A stretch of 64,000 bases of DNA from JABCPH02 sp963524305 (GCA_963524305.1 CAURGH010000002.1:62001-126000), one strand, 5' to 3'. Positions 34,874 to 42,864 are shown, numbered from the stretch's first letter. The notes: generated by a model from the sequence alone, not told the origin. Translations and numbers: made by a program.

Positions 34874-36139
34874 ATGAAAAAAATATATCAGCTAAAAAAT
34901 AAAAATATTCCTTTAATAGATTTTTCATTTCAAGCAGAATTGACAGAGATGGGTTGGAGTGAGAAATTTGAAATTTTATGGGTCAACGAAGAGCAAAAAA
35001 ACATGTTACCGATATGGCTTAATTTAGAAGATGATGATTGTATAAAAAAATTTGTGAAAAGTAGAAAAATTCCAAATAATAGGAAACATAAGCAAGAATT
35101 AATGGAAGTAATGAAAGAAGATAATTTGATGAGTTATGTAGATACAACGTTTGCATTGTCTTTGAATGATAGTTTTTGGATTGTACCATTACCTATTGAA
35201 ATTGAAGATTTTGATAAAAATTATGTTACAAAAATTGAAGAAAAGATTTCATTAGAAACTATAGAAAAAATTAATGAAGTGAGTAATAATTTTAGATGGG
35301 AAGAGTACAATCTTTATGAAAATAATTTTAATGAAATAATTGGATTAATTGCTTTTGAGGGTGGTTCGTATAAAAGTGATGGATTTTTAAAAACGCCTGA
35401 ATATACTACAGAAGGAATGTTAGAGAAATGTTGGATTAGAGAAAATGAAAAAATTTATTTAATTAAAGGAAGCTCGAATATTTCTTATGATTATTATTTG
35501 CAATGTGATTATGGTGGGATTGAGCCATATTTAGAATTTTATACAAATCAAGTTGAATCGCTTTTTGAGTTTGAAAGCATTAAATATGAGGTTTTTGAAT
35601 ATCGAAAAAGGTTAGTTTCCAAGTGTGAGTTATTTACAAATGAGAATTTTGGTTATGTTCCGATATATAAATTAATAGGAAATGAAAAAGAATTTTTAAA
35701 AAAAGCGATTGAAATTTATGGGATAGAAAATTTTCAAGATTTAATGATTTTTGATGTAATTATTGGAAATACTGATAGGCATTTTGGTAATTTTGGTATG
35801 ATTGTGAATAATGATACCAATGAAATTGTTAAAACGGCTCCGATTTTTGACAATGGACATTCTTTTTTGAATAATATTCCTCTAAAAGATTTAATGGAAT
35901 TTCAAAAAAAAGAGATTGTAGAAAAATATATTTATGAAAAATCAACACCATTTAATATTAGATTTATTGATGTATTGAAGTTATATTTGAAAGAGAGACA
36001 CATTAACATTTTAGAAAAATTAATAGATTTTCAATTTGAAAAGCATCCAAAGTATAATGTAGAGGATGAGGCCTTGGAGATGTACGGTGAGTATGTAAAA
36101 TTTGTTGCGAGAAAAGGGATAGAAATTTTAAAAAATTAA
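34874..36139 (+). CDS. HipA-like serine/threonine kinase
   Basis: A 421-residue protein with a HipA-type kinase core. The strongest motif is FDVIIGNTDRHFGNFGMIV, where NTDRHFGN is the catalytic loop, followed by APIFDNGHSF, the metal-binding DNG motif. A lysine in IYLIKGSS is a candidate ATP-binding residue. The N-terminal part (SRKIPNNRKH...TFALSLNDSFWIVP) resembles other stand-alone HipA-like kinases rather than the HipA N-subdomain. It lies three bases after the DUF3999-like gene, so it is translated with it. No HipB-like DNA-binding antitoxin lies next to it. It could be a free-standing kinase (compare CtkA of Helicobacter) rather than a toxin; the target is unknown. Confidence 0.72.
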   Translation: MKKIYQLKNKNIPLIDFSFQAELTEMGWSEKFEILWVNEEQKNMLPIWLNLEDDDCIKKFVKSRKIPNNRKHKQELMEVMKEDNLMSYVDTTFALSLNDSFWIVPLPIEIEDFDKNYVTKIEEKISLETIEKINEVSNNFRWEEYNLYENNFNEIIGLIAFEGGSYKSDGFLKTPEYTTEGMLEKCWIRENEKIYLIKGSSNISYDYYLQCDYGGIEPYLEFYTNQVESLFEFESIKYEVFEYRKRLVSKCELFTNENFGYVPIYKLIGNEKEFLKKAIEIYGIENFQDLMIFDVIIGNTDRHFGNFGMIVNNDTNEIVKTAPIFDNGHSFLNNIPLKDLMEFQKKEIVEKYIYEKSTPFNIRFIDVLKLYLKERHINILEKLIDFQFEKHPKYNVEDEALEMYGEYVKFVARKGIEILKN

Positions 36140-36262
36140 AAATTATGTAAATTTAAGAGTTGAGTAAAATAGTCGTAGTTTTTGAGTTTAGTTTTAAAGC
36201 AGTTTTACTATATATAAATTGAAATATGAACTGAGTTTCAAAAAAGATAACTTTAGATATAG

Positions 36263-36327
36263 AAAAGGGAAAATCACATAAGGATAAGAAAAATATAAAT
36301 TTTTTTTATGAGAAATTCCCTTTTTTT
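36263..36327 (+). terminator. Probable terminator after the HipA-like gene
   Basis: AAAAGGGAA (about 36263-36271) can pair with TTCCCTTTT (36316-36324), which continues into a run of Ts. The loop is about 44 bases and AT-rich. The rest of the gap between the two converging genes (36140-36412) holds only this and the promoter-like boxes at 36340-36368. Confidence 0.5.
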
Positions 36328-36339
36328 GTTGTATAAGTA

Positions 36340-36368
36340 TTTACATAAAATTGCATATACAGTATTAT
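36340..36368 (+). promoter_or_regulatory. Promoter-like boxes facing the 3' end of the sensor kinase gene
   Basis: TTTACA (36340-36345), 17 bases, TATTAT (36363-36368), on the plus strand between converging genes. It would drive transcription antisense to the sensor kinase. Matches this good occur by chance in DNA of this composition. Confidence 0.25.
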
Positions 36369-36412
36369 AAATAAGACTATTTTCTGTTTAAAAAGTGAAT
36401 AAAAATTTAAAA

Positions 36413-38053
36413 TTATTTCAAATCTTGATACGGAAAATCAAATGAAAATAAAGTTCCTTTACCTAATTTACTAGCAGCTTTGACTTTTATATTATGTCTT
36501 TTAGCTATTTGTTGTGCAATATTAAGACCTAATCCCATTCCTTCTTTGTTTTTTTGGTCAGTCGATTTATAAAAACGGTCAAAAATATTTTTGAGGGATT
36601 CTTCAGAAATTCCACAACCTTCGTCTTGGATGTTTAATCTACAAAAAGTTTGATGGTCGCTTAAATTTAGCTTTATTTCTTTTCCTTTATCTGAAAATTT
36701 GATTGCATTATCAATGATAATTATTATCATTTGACGTATTCGCTGATAATCACCAGAAAAATAATATTCGTTATCGGTCGTAAATGAAATTTGAATGTTT
36801 TTTTTCTTAGCAAGTTGCCGCATACTTCTAACAGCATCATTTATTACAACTGATAAATTAATTTCATTTTTTTGAATAGAAAAATCAGGATTTTGAAGTT
36901 TCGTTAAATCAATTAAATCATTAACTAAATGTTGTAAGTGAATACTGTCAGATAAAATTTGTTTATGATATTCAGTTAATTTATCTTTATCTGTAATAAT
37001 TCCATCACAAATTGCTTCGATTGAACCACGGATAACAGTAATCGGCGTTCTTAGTTCATGCGAAATATTCGTAATAAAGTCACTTCTCATTTTTTCAAAA
37101 CGCTCACTTTCTTTTGAACTGATGTACAATCTTTCTGAAAGTTCATCCATCGTTCGAGCCAATTCTCCAATTTCATCTTTTTGTTTAACTTCCGTTTTAA
37201 CATTGTAATTTCCTTTTTTTAAGAGTAAAGCGGTTTTTCGGATTTTGCTTAATGGTTTTGTAAAACTTAAAGAAAGTAATACAGCACTGATAATAGATAA
37301 AATTAAAGCAATAATAATACTGATAATAAGTGTATAAATACCACTTTTTAGAGAATCTGAAATATCAGAAACAGGAGCATGAAGCAGTACTGCTCCAACA
37401 ATTGAATTATCTTTTTTAGAAAAAATTGGTGCTGCAACTGTAATTGACTTATTATCTAAAAATTCATTGAAATTTTCAGTTGTGTTAATTCTTCCATTCA
37501 AAGATTCTTTTATTGCATTTTCAGCATTTGGTGGTAAACTTCTGTAGGATGTTGGCGCATCTGAATAATTGTGACCTTGTATAATATCACCAGTTTTTGC
37601 ATCTACAAACCAAATTTCTCCCATCGCAATATCTTCAAGCATTTTCATGTTTCTTCGTCTTTCATGATGTGAGTTTTCTGAAATCCTTTTGTTTTCTTTT
37701 CCCTCTATAAAATTTTCCTTTTGAGAATTTTTATTAATATCAAGAATTTCTTTATCAGTCATCACTTCTTCTTCAAAAATATCATTTTGTGGTAAAAGGA
37801 TATTAGGGTCATCTGAAAGTCTTTTAGATAGCCTAAATTCTCGATCACCATACCATAAAACTGAAATAGTATCAGCAATTTTTAGTGCTCTTTTTTCTAA
37901 AATGGCTTTATTAAAATTAATAGTATTTCTCACAAACATATAGGCAAATAAACTACCTAAAAATATAGAAAAAATAACAAGTGAAATTGTAAAATACAAA
38001 ATCAGCTTATTAAGAATTTTGTTTTTTAAATTAATTTTCCTTAAAATTTTCAT
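36413..38053 (-). CDS. Two-component sensor histidine kinase
   Basis: A 546-residue membrane kinase: membrane segment at about 17-41, a sensor region of some 200 residues outside the membrane, a second segment at about 238-262, HAMP, then the HisKA domain with the phosphorylated histidine at H332 in SHELRTP. The ATP-binding domain shows IDNAIKFSD (N box), DEGCGIS (G1), FDRFYK (F) and GMGLGL (G2). The sensor region has an unusual charged stretch (about 95-140, with two adjacent histidines in ENSHHERRR). It follows the response regulator by 77 bases and has AAGGAAG before its ATG. The signal is unknown. Confidence 0.93.
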   Translation of the reverse strand: MKILRKINLKNKILNKLILYFTISLVIFSIFLGSLFAYMFVRNTINFNKAILEKRALKIADTISVLWYGDREFRLSKRLSDDPNILLPQNDIFEEEVMTDKEILDINKNSQKENFIEGKENKRISENSHHERRRNMKMLEDIAMGEIWFVDAKTGDIIQGHNYSDAPTSYRSLPPNAENAIKESLNGRINTTENFNEFLDNKSITVAAPIFSKKDNSIVGAVLLHAPVSDISDSLKSGIYTLIISIIIALILSIISAVLLSLSFTKPLSKIRKTALLLKKGNYNVKTEVKQKDEIGELARTMDELSERLYISSKESERFEKMRSDFITNISHELRTPITVIRGSIEAICDGIITDKDKLTEYHKQILSDSIHLQHLVNDLIDLTKLQNPDFSIQKNEINLSVVINDAVRSMRQLAKKKNIQISFTTDNEYYFSGDYQRIRQMIIIIIDNAIKFSDKGKEIKLNLSDHQTFCRLNIQDEGCGISEESLKNIFDRFYKSTDQKNKEGMGLGLNIAQQIAKRHNIKVKAASKLGKGTLFSFDFPYQDLK

Positions 38054-38130
38054 AAACTTCCTTAAATTTATATTTAAAATTTACATTTTTTTGGAATGTA
38101 TAAACCAATTGAGTATTTCGATTATAAAAA

Positions 38131-38838
38131 TTACAGAGTTTCAAATTTATAACCAACACCCCAGATAGTCTTAATTCCCCAATTATCGTGAGGATAATTA
38201 TCTAATTTTGAACGTAGTCGTTTAATGTGAGAATCAACAGTTCGACTATCTCCAAAATAGTCAAATCCCCAAATAGCATCAAGCAAATCATCTCTAGTAA
38301 AAACTTTTTTCTGATTATTTGCTAATGTCCAAAGAATTTCAATTTCTTTTTTTGTCAAAGAAACATCTTGACTATTAATTGAAACTGTAAAATCATTTAA
38401 ATTAATGATTAAGTTATCGAAAGTAAAGATTTTGGGGTCGTTAGTAGTGCTATTAGAAGACGTTTCATTTGGTACGATTCTTCTTAAAACAGCATTTATT
38501 CTAGCAATAACCTCTCCTGGAGAAAACGGTTTCACAATATAATCATCAGCACCAATTTCAAGGCCCATTATTTTTTCATAATCTTCTCCTTTTGCAGTAA
38601 CCATTATAATTGGAATATTTGAAATCGAACGAATTTTTTTACAGACCTCAAATCCATCTTTTTTCGGCATCATTACATCTAACAAAATAATATCAAAATT
38701 ATTATTTTTATCAGTAAACATATTAAGGGCTTCTTCTCCATCATATGCAACTGACACACTAAAACCGTGTTTTTTAGCATATTCAGATAAAATTGAAACA
38801 ATCTGTTTATTATCATCAGCAATAAGTATATTATACAT
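38131..38838 (-). CDS. OmpR-family response regulator
   Basis: A 235-residue regulator: receiver domain with the acceptor D54 in LLDVMMPKKDG, D9 and D10 at the acidic pocket, T83 region VTAKGE, and K in VKPFSPGE. A C-terminal winged helix follows, with TRDDLLDAIWGFDYFGDSRTVDSHIKRLR, core SRTVDSHIKRLR. It is transcribed ahead of the sensor kinase, so the two form a pair. The ATG lies far (36 bases) from the only good Shine-Dalgarno; no in-frame start lies nearer. The genes under its control are unknown, and whether it regulates the small lipoprotein or the TPP unit next to it is open. Confidence 0.93.
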   Translation of the reverse strand: MYNILIADDNKQIVSILSEYAKKHGFSVSVAYDGEEALNMFTDKNNNFDIILLDVMMPKKDGFEVCKKIRSISNIPIIMVTAKGEDYEKIMGLEIGADDYIVKPFSPGEVIARINAVLRRIVPNETSSNSTTNDPKIFTFDNLIINLNDFTVSINSQDVSLTKKEIEILWTLANNQKKVFTRDDLLDAIWGFDYFGDSRTVDSHIKRLRSKLDNYPHDNWGIKTIWGVGYKFETL

Positions 38839-38884
38839 AATTATTTTTGAGAATACTTTTGAAAAGTAGACTCGCTCCTTTCTT
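38839..38884 (-). promoter_or_regulatory. Distant Shine-Dalgarno with hairpin before the response regulator
   Basis: On the minus strand AAGAAAGGAG (38884 down to 38875) lies 36 bases before the ATG. Between them ACTTT and AAAGT pair around TCA, flanked by GAG and CTC that can also pair. As with typA, the fold would shorten the gap to the start. The similarity between the two leaders may be coincidence. Confidence 0.35.
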
Positions 38885-38958
38885 AAAAATTCAATAAAAT
38901 ATTTAATAAATAACTATAGCTTTTTATATTTTAGCATAAAAGATTTGAAAAAAGAATA

Positions 38959-38987
38959 TTGATTTTTTTATTAAATTTTGCGATAAT
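38959..38987 (+). promoter_or_regulatory. Promoter for the small lipoprotein
   Basis: TTGATT (38959-38964), 17 bases, GATAAT (38982-38987) with the TG extension at 38979-38980. Confidence 0.5.
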
Positions 38988-39037
38988 ATAAAATGAATGA
39001 AAATAATATAAAGTTTAAAAAGGAGTGAATTTAAAAA

Positions 39038-39157
39038 ATGAAGAGAAACTTAATATTAGCGATTTTAATTGGATGTTTGATTGGGATGTTGACTTCTTGT
39101 GTGAGTGAGCAAACTAAGATAAAAAGGGATATAGAAAGAATGGCAAATAGAAGCTAA
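39038..39157 (+). CDS. Small lipoprotein, 39 residues
   Basis: MKRNLILAILIGCLIGML then the lipobox LTSC with the acylated cysteine at position 21, and 18 mature residues that are strongly charged (EQTKIKRDIERMANRS). AAGGAG lies at 39020-39025, 12 bases before the ATG, and promoter boxes precede it. The signal peptide, lipobox and ribosome site together make it a credible gene despite its size. It resembles entericidin-type small lipoproteins only in layout. It lies between the two-component system and the TPP-enzyme unit, facing away from the former. Function unknown. Confidence 0.7.
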   Translation: MKRNLILAILIGCLIGMLTSCVSEQTKIKRDIERMANRS

Positions 39158-39182
39158 ATTTTTTTGGAAATATAAAAAAAAC

Positions 39183-39213
39183 TTGACTTGGAGTCTGCTC
39201 CAACCTGTATAAT
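39183..39213 (+). promoter_or_regulatory. MerR-type promoter with internal operator for the DXS-like gene
   Basis: TTGACT (39183-39188) and TATAAT (39208-39213) are 19 bases apart, too far for good RNA polymerase binding. Between them lies the dyad TTGGAGTCTGCTCCAA (39188-39203). A 19-20 base spacer holding an inverted repeat is the hallmark of promoters that MerR-family activators twist into line. No MerR-family gene is in the window. The bases from here to the start codon hold the ribosome site AAAGGGAG. Confidence 0.7.
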
Positions 39214-39258
39214 GCATATAAATGATTCAGTAGACAATTAAGGAAAGGGAGTAAATTA

Positions 39259-41043
39259 ATGATATTAAATAAAATTAATAGTCCAAAAGATATAAAAAAA
39301 TTAAAAAAAGAAGAATTGGTTGAATTAGCGGCAGATATAAGAAAGGCGTTATTAAATAGATTGACGAATTATCCTAAAGGTGGACATGTAGGTCCTAATT
39401 TTGGTGTTGTTGAAATGACGATTGCTTTGCATTACGTGTTTAATTCGCCAATTGATAAAATTGTGTTTGATGTGTCGCATCAGGCTTATCCACATAAAAT
39501 TTTAACAGGGAGAAAAGATGGATTTCTTTATGAGGATAAATTTAAAACTGTTAATGGGTATACTGACCAAGATGAAAGTGAACATGATTTTTTTAGGGTT
39601 GGACATACTTCAACATCAGTTAGTTTAGCGTCAGGACTTGCAAAAGCTAGAGATTTAAGAGGTGCTAAAGAAAATATAATTGCATTGATTGGAGATGGTT
39701 CACTAAGTGGAGGACTTGCTTATGAAGGATTAAGTAATGCTGCTGAACAAGGTGGAAACTTGATAATTATTGCAAATGATAACGATCAATCAATTGCGGA
39801 AAATCATGGCGGATTGTATAAAAATTTAAGGGAATTGAGAGAAAGTAATGGTGAGGCACCAAATAATTTCTTTAAATCACTTGGATTAGATTATAAATAT
39901 GTGGCAGATGGACACGATATTAATAAATTGATTGAAGTGTTTGAAGAAGTGAGGGATATTGATCATCCGATAGTTTTACATATTCATACAATAAAAGGAA
40001 AAGGGTTGCCATATGCTGAAAAAGATAGAGAACCTTGGCATTATAGTGCAAATTTTGATCCAATAACAGGAGAACCAAAAACTAAGCCTGAACCAAAAGA
40101 GGAATTCAGAACAATAACATTTGATTTCTTGACAGATAAAATGGAAAAAGATCCGACAGTTACATTTATTAATGCTGGTGTGCCTATGGGATTTGGATTT
40201 ACAAAAGACAGAAGAAAAAAATTGGATAAATTGAGAAAACAATATGTTGATGTTGGAATTGCTGAAGAACATGCAACAACTTTTTCATCAGGAATGGCAA
40301 CAAATGGTGCAAAACCAGTATTTGGTGTAATTAGCACTTTTATTCAAAGAACTTACGACCAAATATCTCATGACATTGCAATAAATAAAGCACCAACAGT
40401 TACTTTAGTATTTGGTGGAACATTGAAAGGTATGAATGATGTAACACATTTAGGATATTTTGACATACCAATGATTTCAAATATACCGAATATTGTGTAT
40501 TTGGCACCAACTACGAAGGAAGAATATTTAGCAATGCTTGATTGGGCGATTGATCAAAATGAAAATCCAGTATTTATAAAAGTGCCTGGTGGAGCGGTTC
40601 AACATTCTGAAACAGATGTGGATAAAGATTATTCTAACTTGAATAGCTATAAAGTTGTGGAAAAAGGAAATGATGTGGCGATTATTGGCTTAGGAGAATT
40701 TTTTGTATTAGGTAAAGAAGTGAAGGAATTATTGAAAGAAAAAGTTAGAATTGATGCAACATTAATAAATCCTAGATTTATAAGTGGTCTTGATGAAAAT
40801 TTATTGAATGAATTAAAACGGAATCATAAATTAGTTGTTACATTGGAAAGTGGGCAAAAAGAAGGTGGATTTGGAACAAAAATTTCTAGTTTTTACAGTA
40901 CTTCTGACATGAAAGTGCTTAATGTAGGTGCTAAAAAAGAATTTACTGATGAAATTCCTTATGATGTATTTTTTGAAAATAACAGACTTACGAAAGAACA
41001 GGTTGCAGAGGATATATTAAAGATTTTAAATGTAAATGTTTAA
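39259..41043 (+). CDS. DXS-like thiamine-diphosphate enzyme, probably not a DXP synthase
   Basis: A 594-residue transketolase-family protein whose nearest relative by eye is 1-deoxyxylulose-5-phosphate synthase. The TPP site is intact: H43 in GGHVGP, GDGS at 145-148 with NDN at 173-175 (metal), E336 in IAEEH, and H261. But the residues that hold glyceraldehyde 3-phosphate in E. coli DXS are changed: Y392 is I358, R420 is G386, D427 is N393, and R478 falls on P or G in VPGGA. R398 and H431 are kept (R364, H397). So it probably carries out another ketol transfer or decarboxylation. It is transcribed from the MerR-type promoter, with a thiamine-binding protein gene 34 bases downstream. Automatic annotation as dxs would be doubtful. 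Confidence 0.82.
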   Translation: MILNKINSPKDIKKLKKEELVELAADIRKALLNRLTNYPKGGHVGPNFGVVEMTIALHYVFNSPIDKIVFDVSHQAYPHKILTGRKDGFLYEDKFKTVNGYTDQDESEHDFFRVGHTSTSVSLASGLAKARDLRGAKENIIALIGDGSLSGGLAYEGLSNAAEQGGNLIIIANDNDQSIAENHGGLYKNLRELRESNGEAPNNFFKSLGLDYKYVADGHDINKLIEVFEEVRDIDHPIVLHIHTIKGKGLPYAEKDREPWHYSANFDPITGEPKTKPEPKEEFRTITFDFLTDKMEKDPTVTFINAGVPMGFGFTKDRRKKLDKLRKQYVDVGIAEEHATTFSSGMATNGAKPVFGVISTFIQRTYDQISHDIAINKAPTVTLVFGGTLKGMNDVTHLGYFDIPMISNIPNIVYLAPTTKEEYLAMLDWAIDQNENPVFIKVPGGAVQHSETDVDKDYSNLNSYKVVEKGNDVAIIGLGEFFVLGKEVKELLKEKVRIDATLINPRFISGLDENLLNELKRNHKLVVTLESGQKEGGFGTKISSFYSTSDMKVLNVGAKKEFTDEIPYDVFFENNRLTKEQVAEDILKILNVNV

Positions 41044-41077
41044 ATATGGAAAATATAAAGTTAAAAAGGAGTAGATT

Positions 41078-41386
41078 ATGGGAAAGAAAGAAGTTAATGC
41101 AAGTATTGCAATTCAAGTATTACCAAATGTAGAAGGAAATGAAGAGATTGTAAGAGTAGTTGATGAAGTTATCAAGTTTATTAAAAGTAAAAATCTTAAA
41201 ATGAATGTTGCTCCCTTTGAAACTACTATAGAGGGAGATTTTGATGAGCTGATGGAAATTTTGAAGGAATGTCAAGTAGTAGCTGTGAATGCAGGAGCAA
41301 AGGGCGTAATGTCTTATGTGAAAATAAATTATAAGCCTAACGGAGATATCTTAAAAATTGATGAAAAGATTTCTAAATACAAATAA
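41078..41386 (+). CDS. Thiamine-binding protein (MTH1187/YkoF-like)
   Basis: A 102-residue protein of the MTH1187/YkoF thiamine-binding family: VNASIAIQVLPN at the N-terminus, then FETTIEGDFDELMEILKECQ, core TTIEGDFDELM, where the ferredoxin-like fold makes its ligand pocket. Family members bind thiamine or related pyrimidines as dimers or tetramers. The gene follows the TPP enzyme directly with AAAGGAG before its ATG, so it is likely to serve it, perhaps as a cofactor store or sensor. That role is inference from position. Confidence 0.82.
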   Translation: MGKKEVNASIAIQVLPNVEGNEEIVRVVDEVIKFIKSKNLKMNVAPFETTIEGDFDELMEILKECQVVAVNAGAKGVMSYVKINYKPNGDILKIDEKISKYK

Positions 41387-41451
41387 TATTAATAAATGAT
41401 AAATTTTCTTTGAAATGATATGTTTTGGAAGAAAAATACAACAAAACTAAT

Positions 41452-41512
41452 AAAAAAACACCTTCCATTAATATAGGAGTTATTTAAACTACTATATTAA
41501 GGAAGGTGTTGT
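41452..41512 (-). terminator. Large hairpin terminator between converging genes
   Basis: AACACCTTCC (41457-41466) pairs with GGAAGGTGTT (41501-41510), and TTAATATAG with CTATATTAA inside it, leaving one extra A. On the minus strand the stem runs into seven Ts, so it terminates the htrA transcript; it may also stop the thiamine-binding gene's transcript from the other side. Confidence 0.88.
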
Positions 41513-41536
41513 TAATTTTATATTACTTTAATTAAC

Positions 41537-42661
41537 CTATCTTACAGGTCTTGCATTTTGATAATTAAAAGGTTCTAACTTAACATTTAATGTTTTTTCA
41601 GTTCCATTTGAGTAAACTTTAAGATTTAATGCATCTCCAGTTTTCTTAGCAGCAAGTTCTCCAATAAATGAACCAGCAGAAGTTACTTTTTTACCATTTA
41701 TTTCAAGGATAACATCATTTGGTTTAATACCATATTTAGCAGCAGAAGAACCATTATAAACAGCACTAATTATAACTCCAGTAGCTGAAGGAATATTTCT
41801 TTGTTTTCTAATTTCAGGTGTTAATTCTGAAATAGAAATTCCTAAATAAGGTCTTTCGTATTTTCCAGTTCTAATAATAGAATCTTTTACAGTTGTAACA
41901 AGGTTTGAAGGAATTGCAAAACTTAATCCTACATTTCCACCATTAGGTGAGTAAATTGCAGTGTTAACTCCAACAACATCTCCATTAATATTTAATAAAG
42001 GACCTCCACTATTTCCTTGGTTTACAGCTGCATCAGTTTGAATGAAATTTTCTACTTGCTCAATACCAAGCGAACTTCTACCAGATGCTCCAATAACTCC
42101 AACAGTCATAGAACTATTAAGTCCCAAAGGATTTCCAAAAGCAATTGCCCAGTTTCCGATTTTAATATTGTCTGAATTAGCAAATCTTAATGGTTTGAAA
42201 GTTTTATTCGAGCTAATTTTTAAAACGGCGATATCAACTTCAGGCGATGTTCCAATTAATTTTGCTGAATATTCTTCTCCATCTGAAAATTTTACAAATA
42301 TTTCATCAGCTCCATCAATAACGTGATTATTTGTAACAACGTAACCATTTTCTGAAGTGATAAATCCTGAACCTAAACTTCCTGATTCCCTTCTTTCTTG
42401 TCTTCTACCAGAAGTCCCAAATAAAAAGGCTTCTAGAGGGTTGTAAGTATTTACAATAAGTGTTTTTTTTGTACGGATATTAACTACAGAGTCTTTAGCT
42501 TTTTCATAAACATTAGAAAAAGCATCTTGTATTCCATAAAGACTGCTAGAAACATTTGATGATTGAGGTCTAGCGGCTTGTTGAGAATTAGCTGTAGTTT
42601 CAGCACTTGCCCCCAAAGCTGTTATTAAAAATGAAGTTGTTAATACTTTTTTTAAATTCAT
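41537..42661 (-). CDS. htrA: HtrA/DegP-type periplasmic serine protease
   Basis: A 374-residue protease with a signal peptide (to about A20 or A24), a trypsin-like domain with the triad H113 (TNNHVID), D143 (EVDIAVL) and S218 (GNSGGPL), and a single PDZ domain from about residue 265. One PDZ makes it like DegS or the Gram-positive HtrA rather than DegP, which has two. It degrades or refolds damaged envelope proteins, possibly including the adhesin nearby. AAAGGAG precedes the ATG on the minus strand. The promoter is divergent from that of the fructose operon. Confidence 0.94.
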   Translation of the reverse strand: MNLKKVLTTSFLITALGASAETTANSQQAARPQSSNVSSSLYGIQDAFSNVYEKAKDSVVNIRTKKTLIVNTYNPLEAFLFGTSGRRQERRESGSLGSGFITSENGYVVTNNHVIDGADEIFVKFSDGEEYSAKLIGTSPEVDIAVLKISSNKTFKPLRFANSDNIKIGNWAIAFGNPLGLNSSMTVGVIGASGRSSLGIEQVENFIQTDAAVNQGNSGGPLLNINGDVVGVNTAIYSPNGGNVGLSFAIPSNLVTTVKDSIIRTGKYERPYLGISISELTPEIRKQRNIPSATGVIISAVYNGSSAAKYGIKPNDVILEINGKKVTSAGSFIGELAAKKTGDALNLKVYSNGTEKTLNVKLEPFNYQNARPVR

Positions 42662-42712
42662 AATAATACTCCTTTATGTTTTTTAATTTAATATTCACTT
42701 GTAATTACTCGA

Positions 42713-42741
42713 ATTATAACATGAATAGAATATAATGTTAA
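42713..42741 (-). promoter_or_regulatory. Promoter for htrA
   Basis: On the minus strand TTAACA (42741-42736), 17 bases, TATAAT (42718-42713) with TG extension. The start codon is about 50 bases downstream. Confidence 0.68.
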
Positions 42742-42833
42742 TAGATGTTTATTAGAAAATTATGTGTTGAATAACAACTAAAAATTATTTTTGTAAATTT
42801 TTTTGAAAAAAAATGAAAAAAAGCAAAAAAAAG

Positions 42834-42862
42834 TTGACAATATTTGAAAATTAGGGTATATT
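42834..42862 (+). promoter_or_regulatory. Promoter of the fructose operon
   Basis: TTGACA (42834-42839), 17 bases, TATATT (42857-42862). It is about 55 bases before the DeoR-type regulator and probably serves all of fruR, fruK and fruA. Confidence 0.75.
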
Positions 42863-42864
42863 TT

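Noticed and set aside
34874..36139. A HipBA toxin-antitoxin module
   Set aside because: No HipB-like helix-turn-helix gene lies next to it; the upstream neighbour is an exported, tail-anchored protein.
39259..41043. Plain annotation as dxs (DXP synthase)
   Set aside because: The TPP site fits, but four residues for glyceraldehyde 3-phosphate appear to be replaced, so the specific function is not supported.
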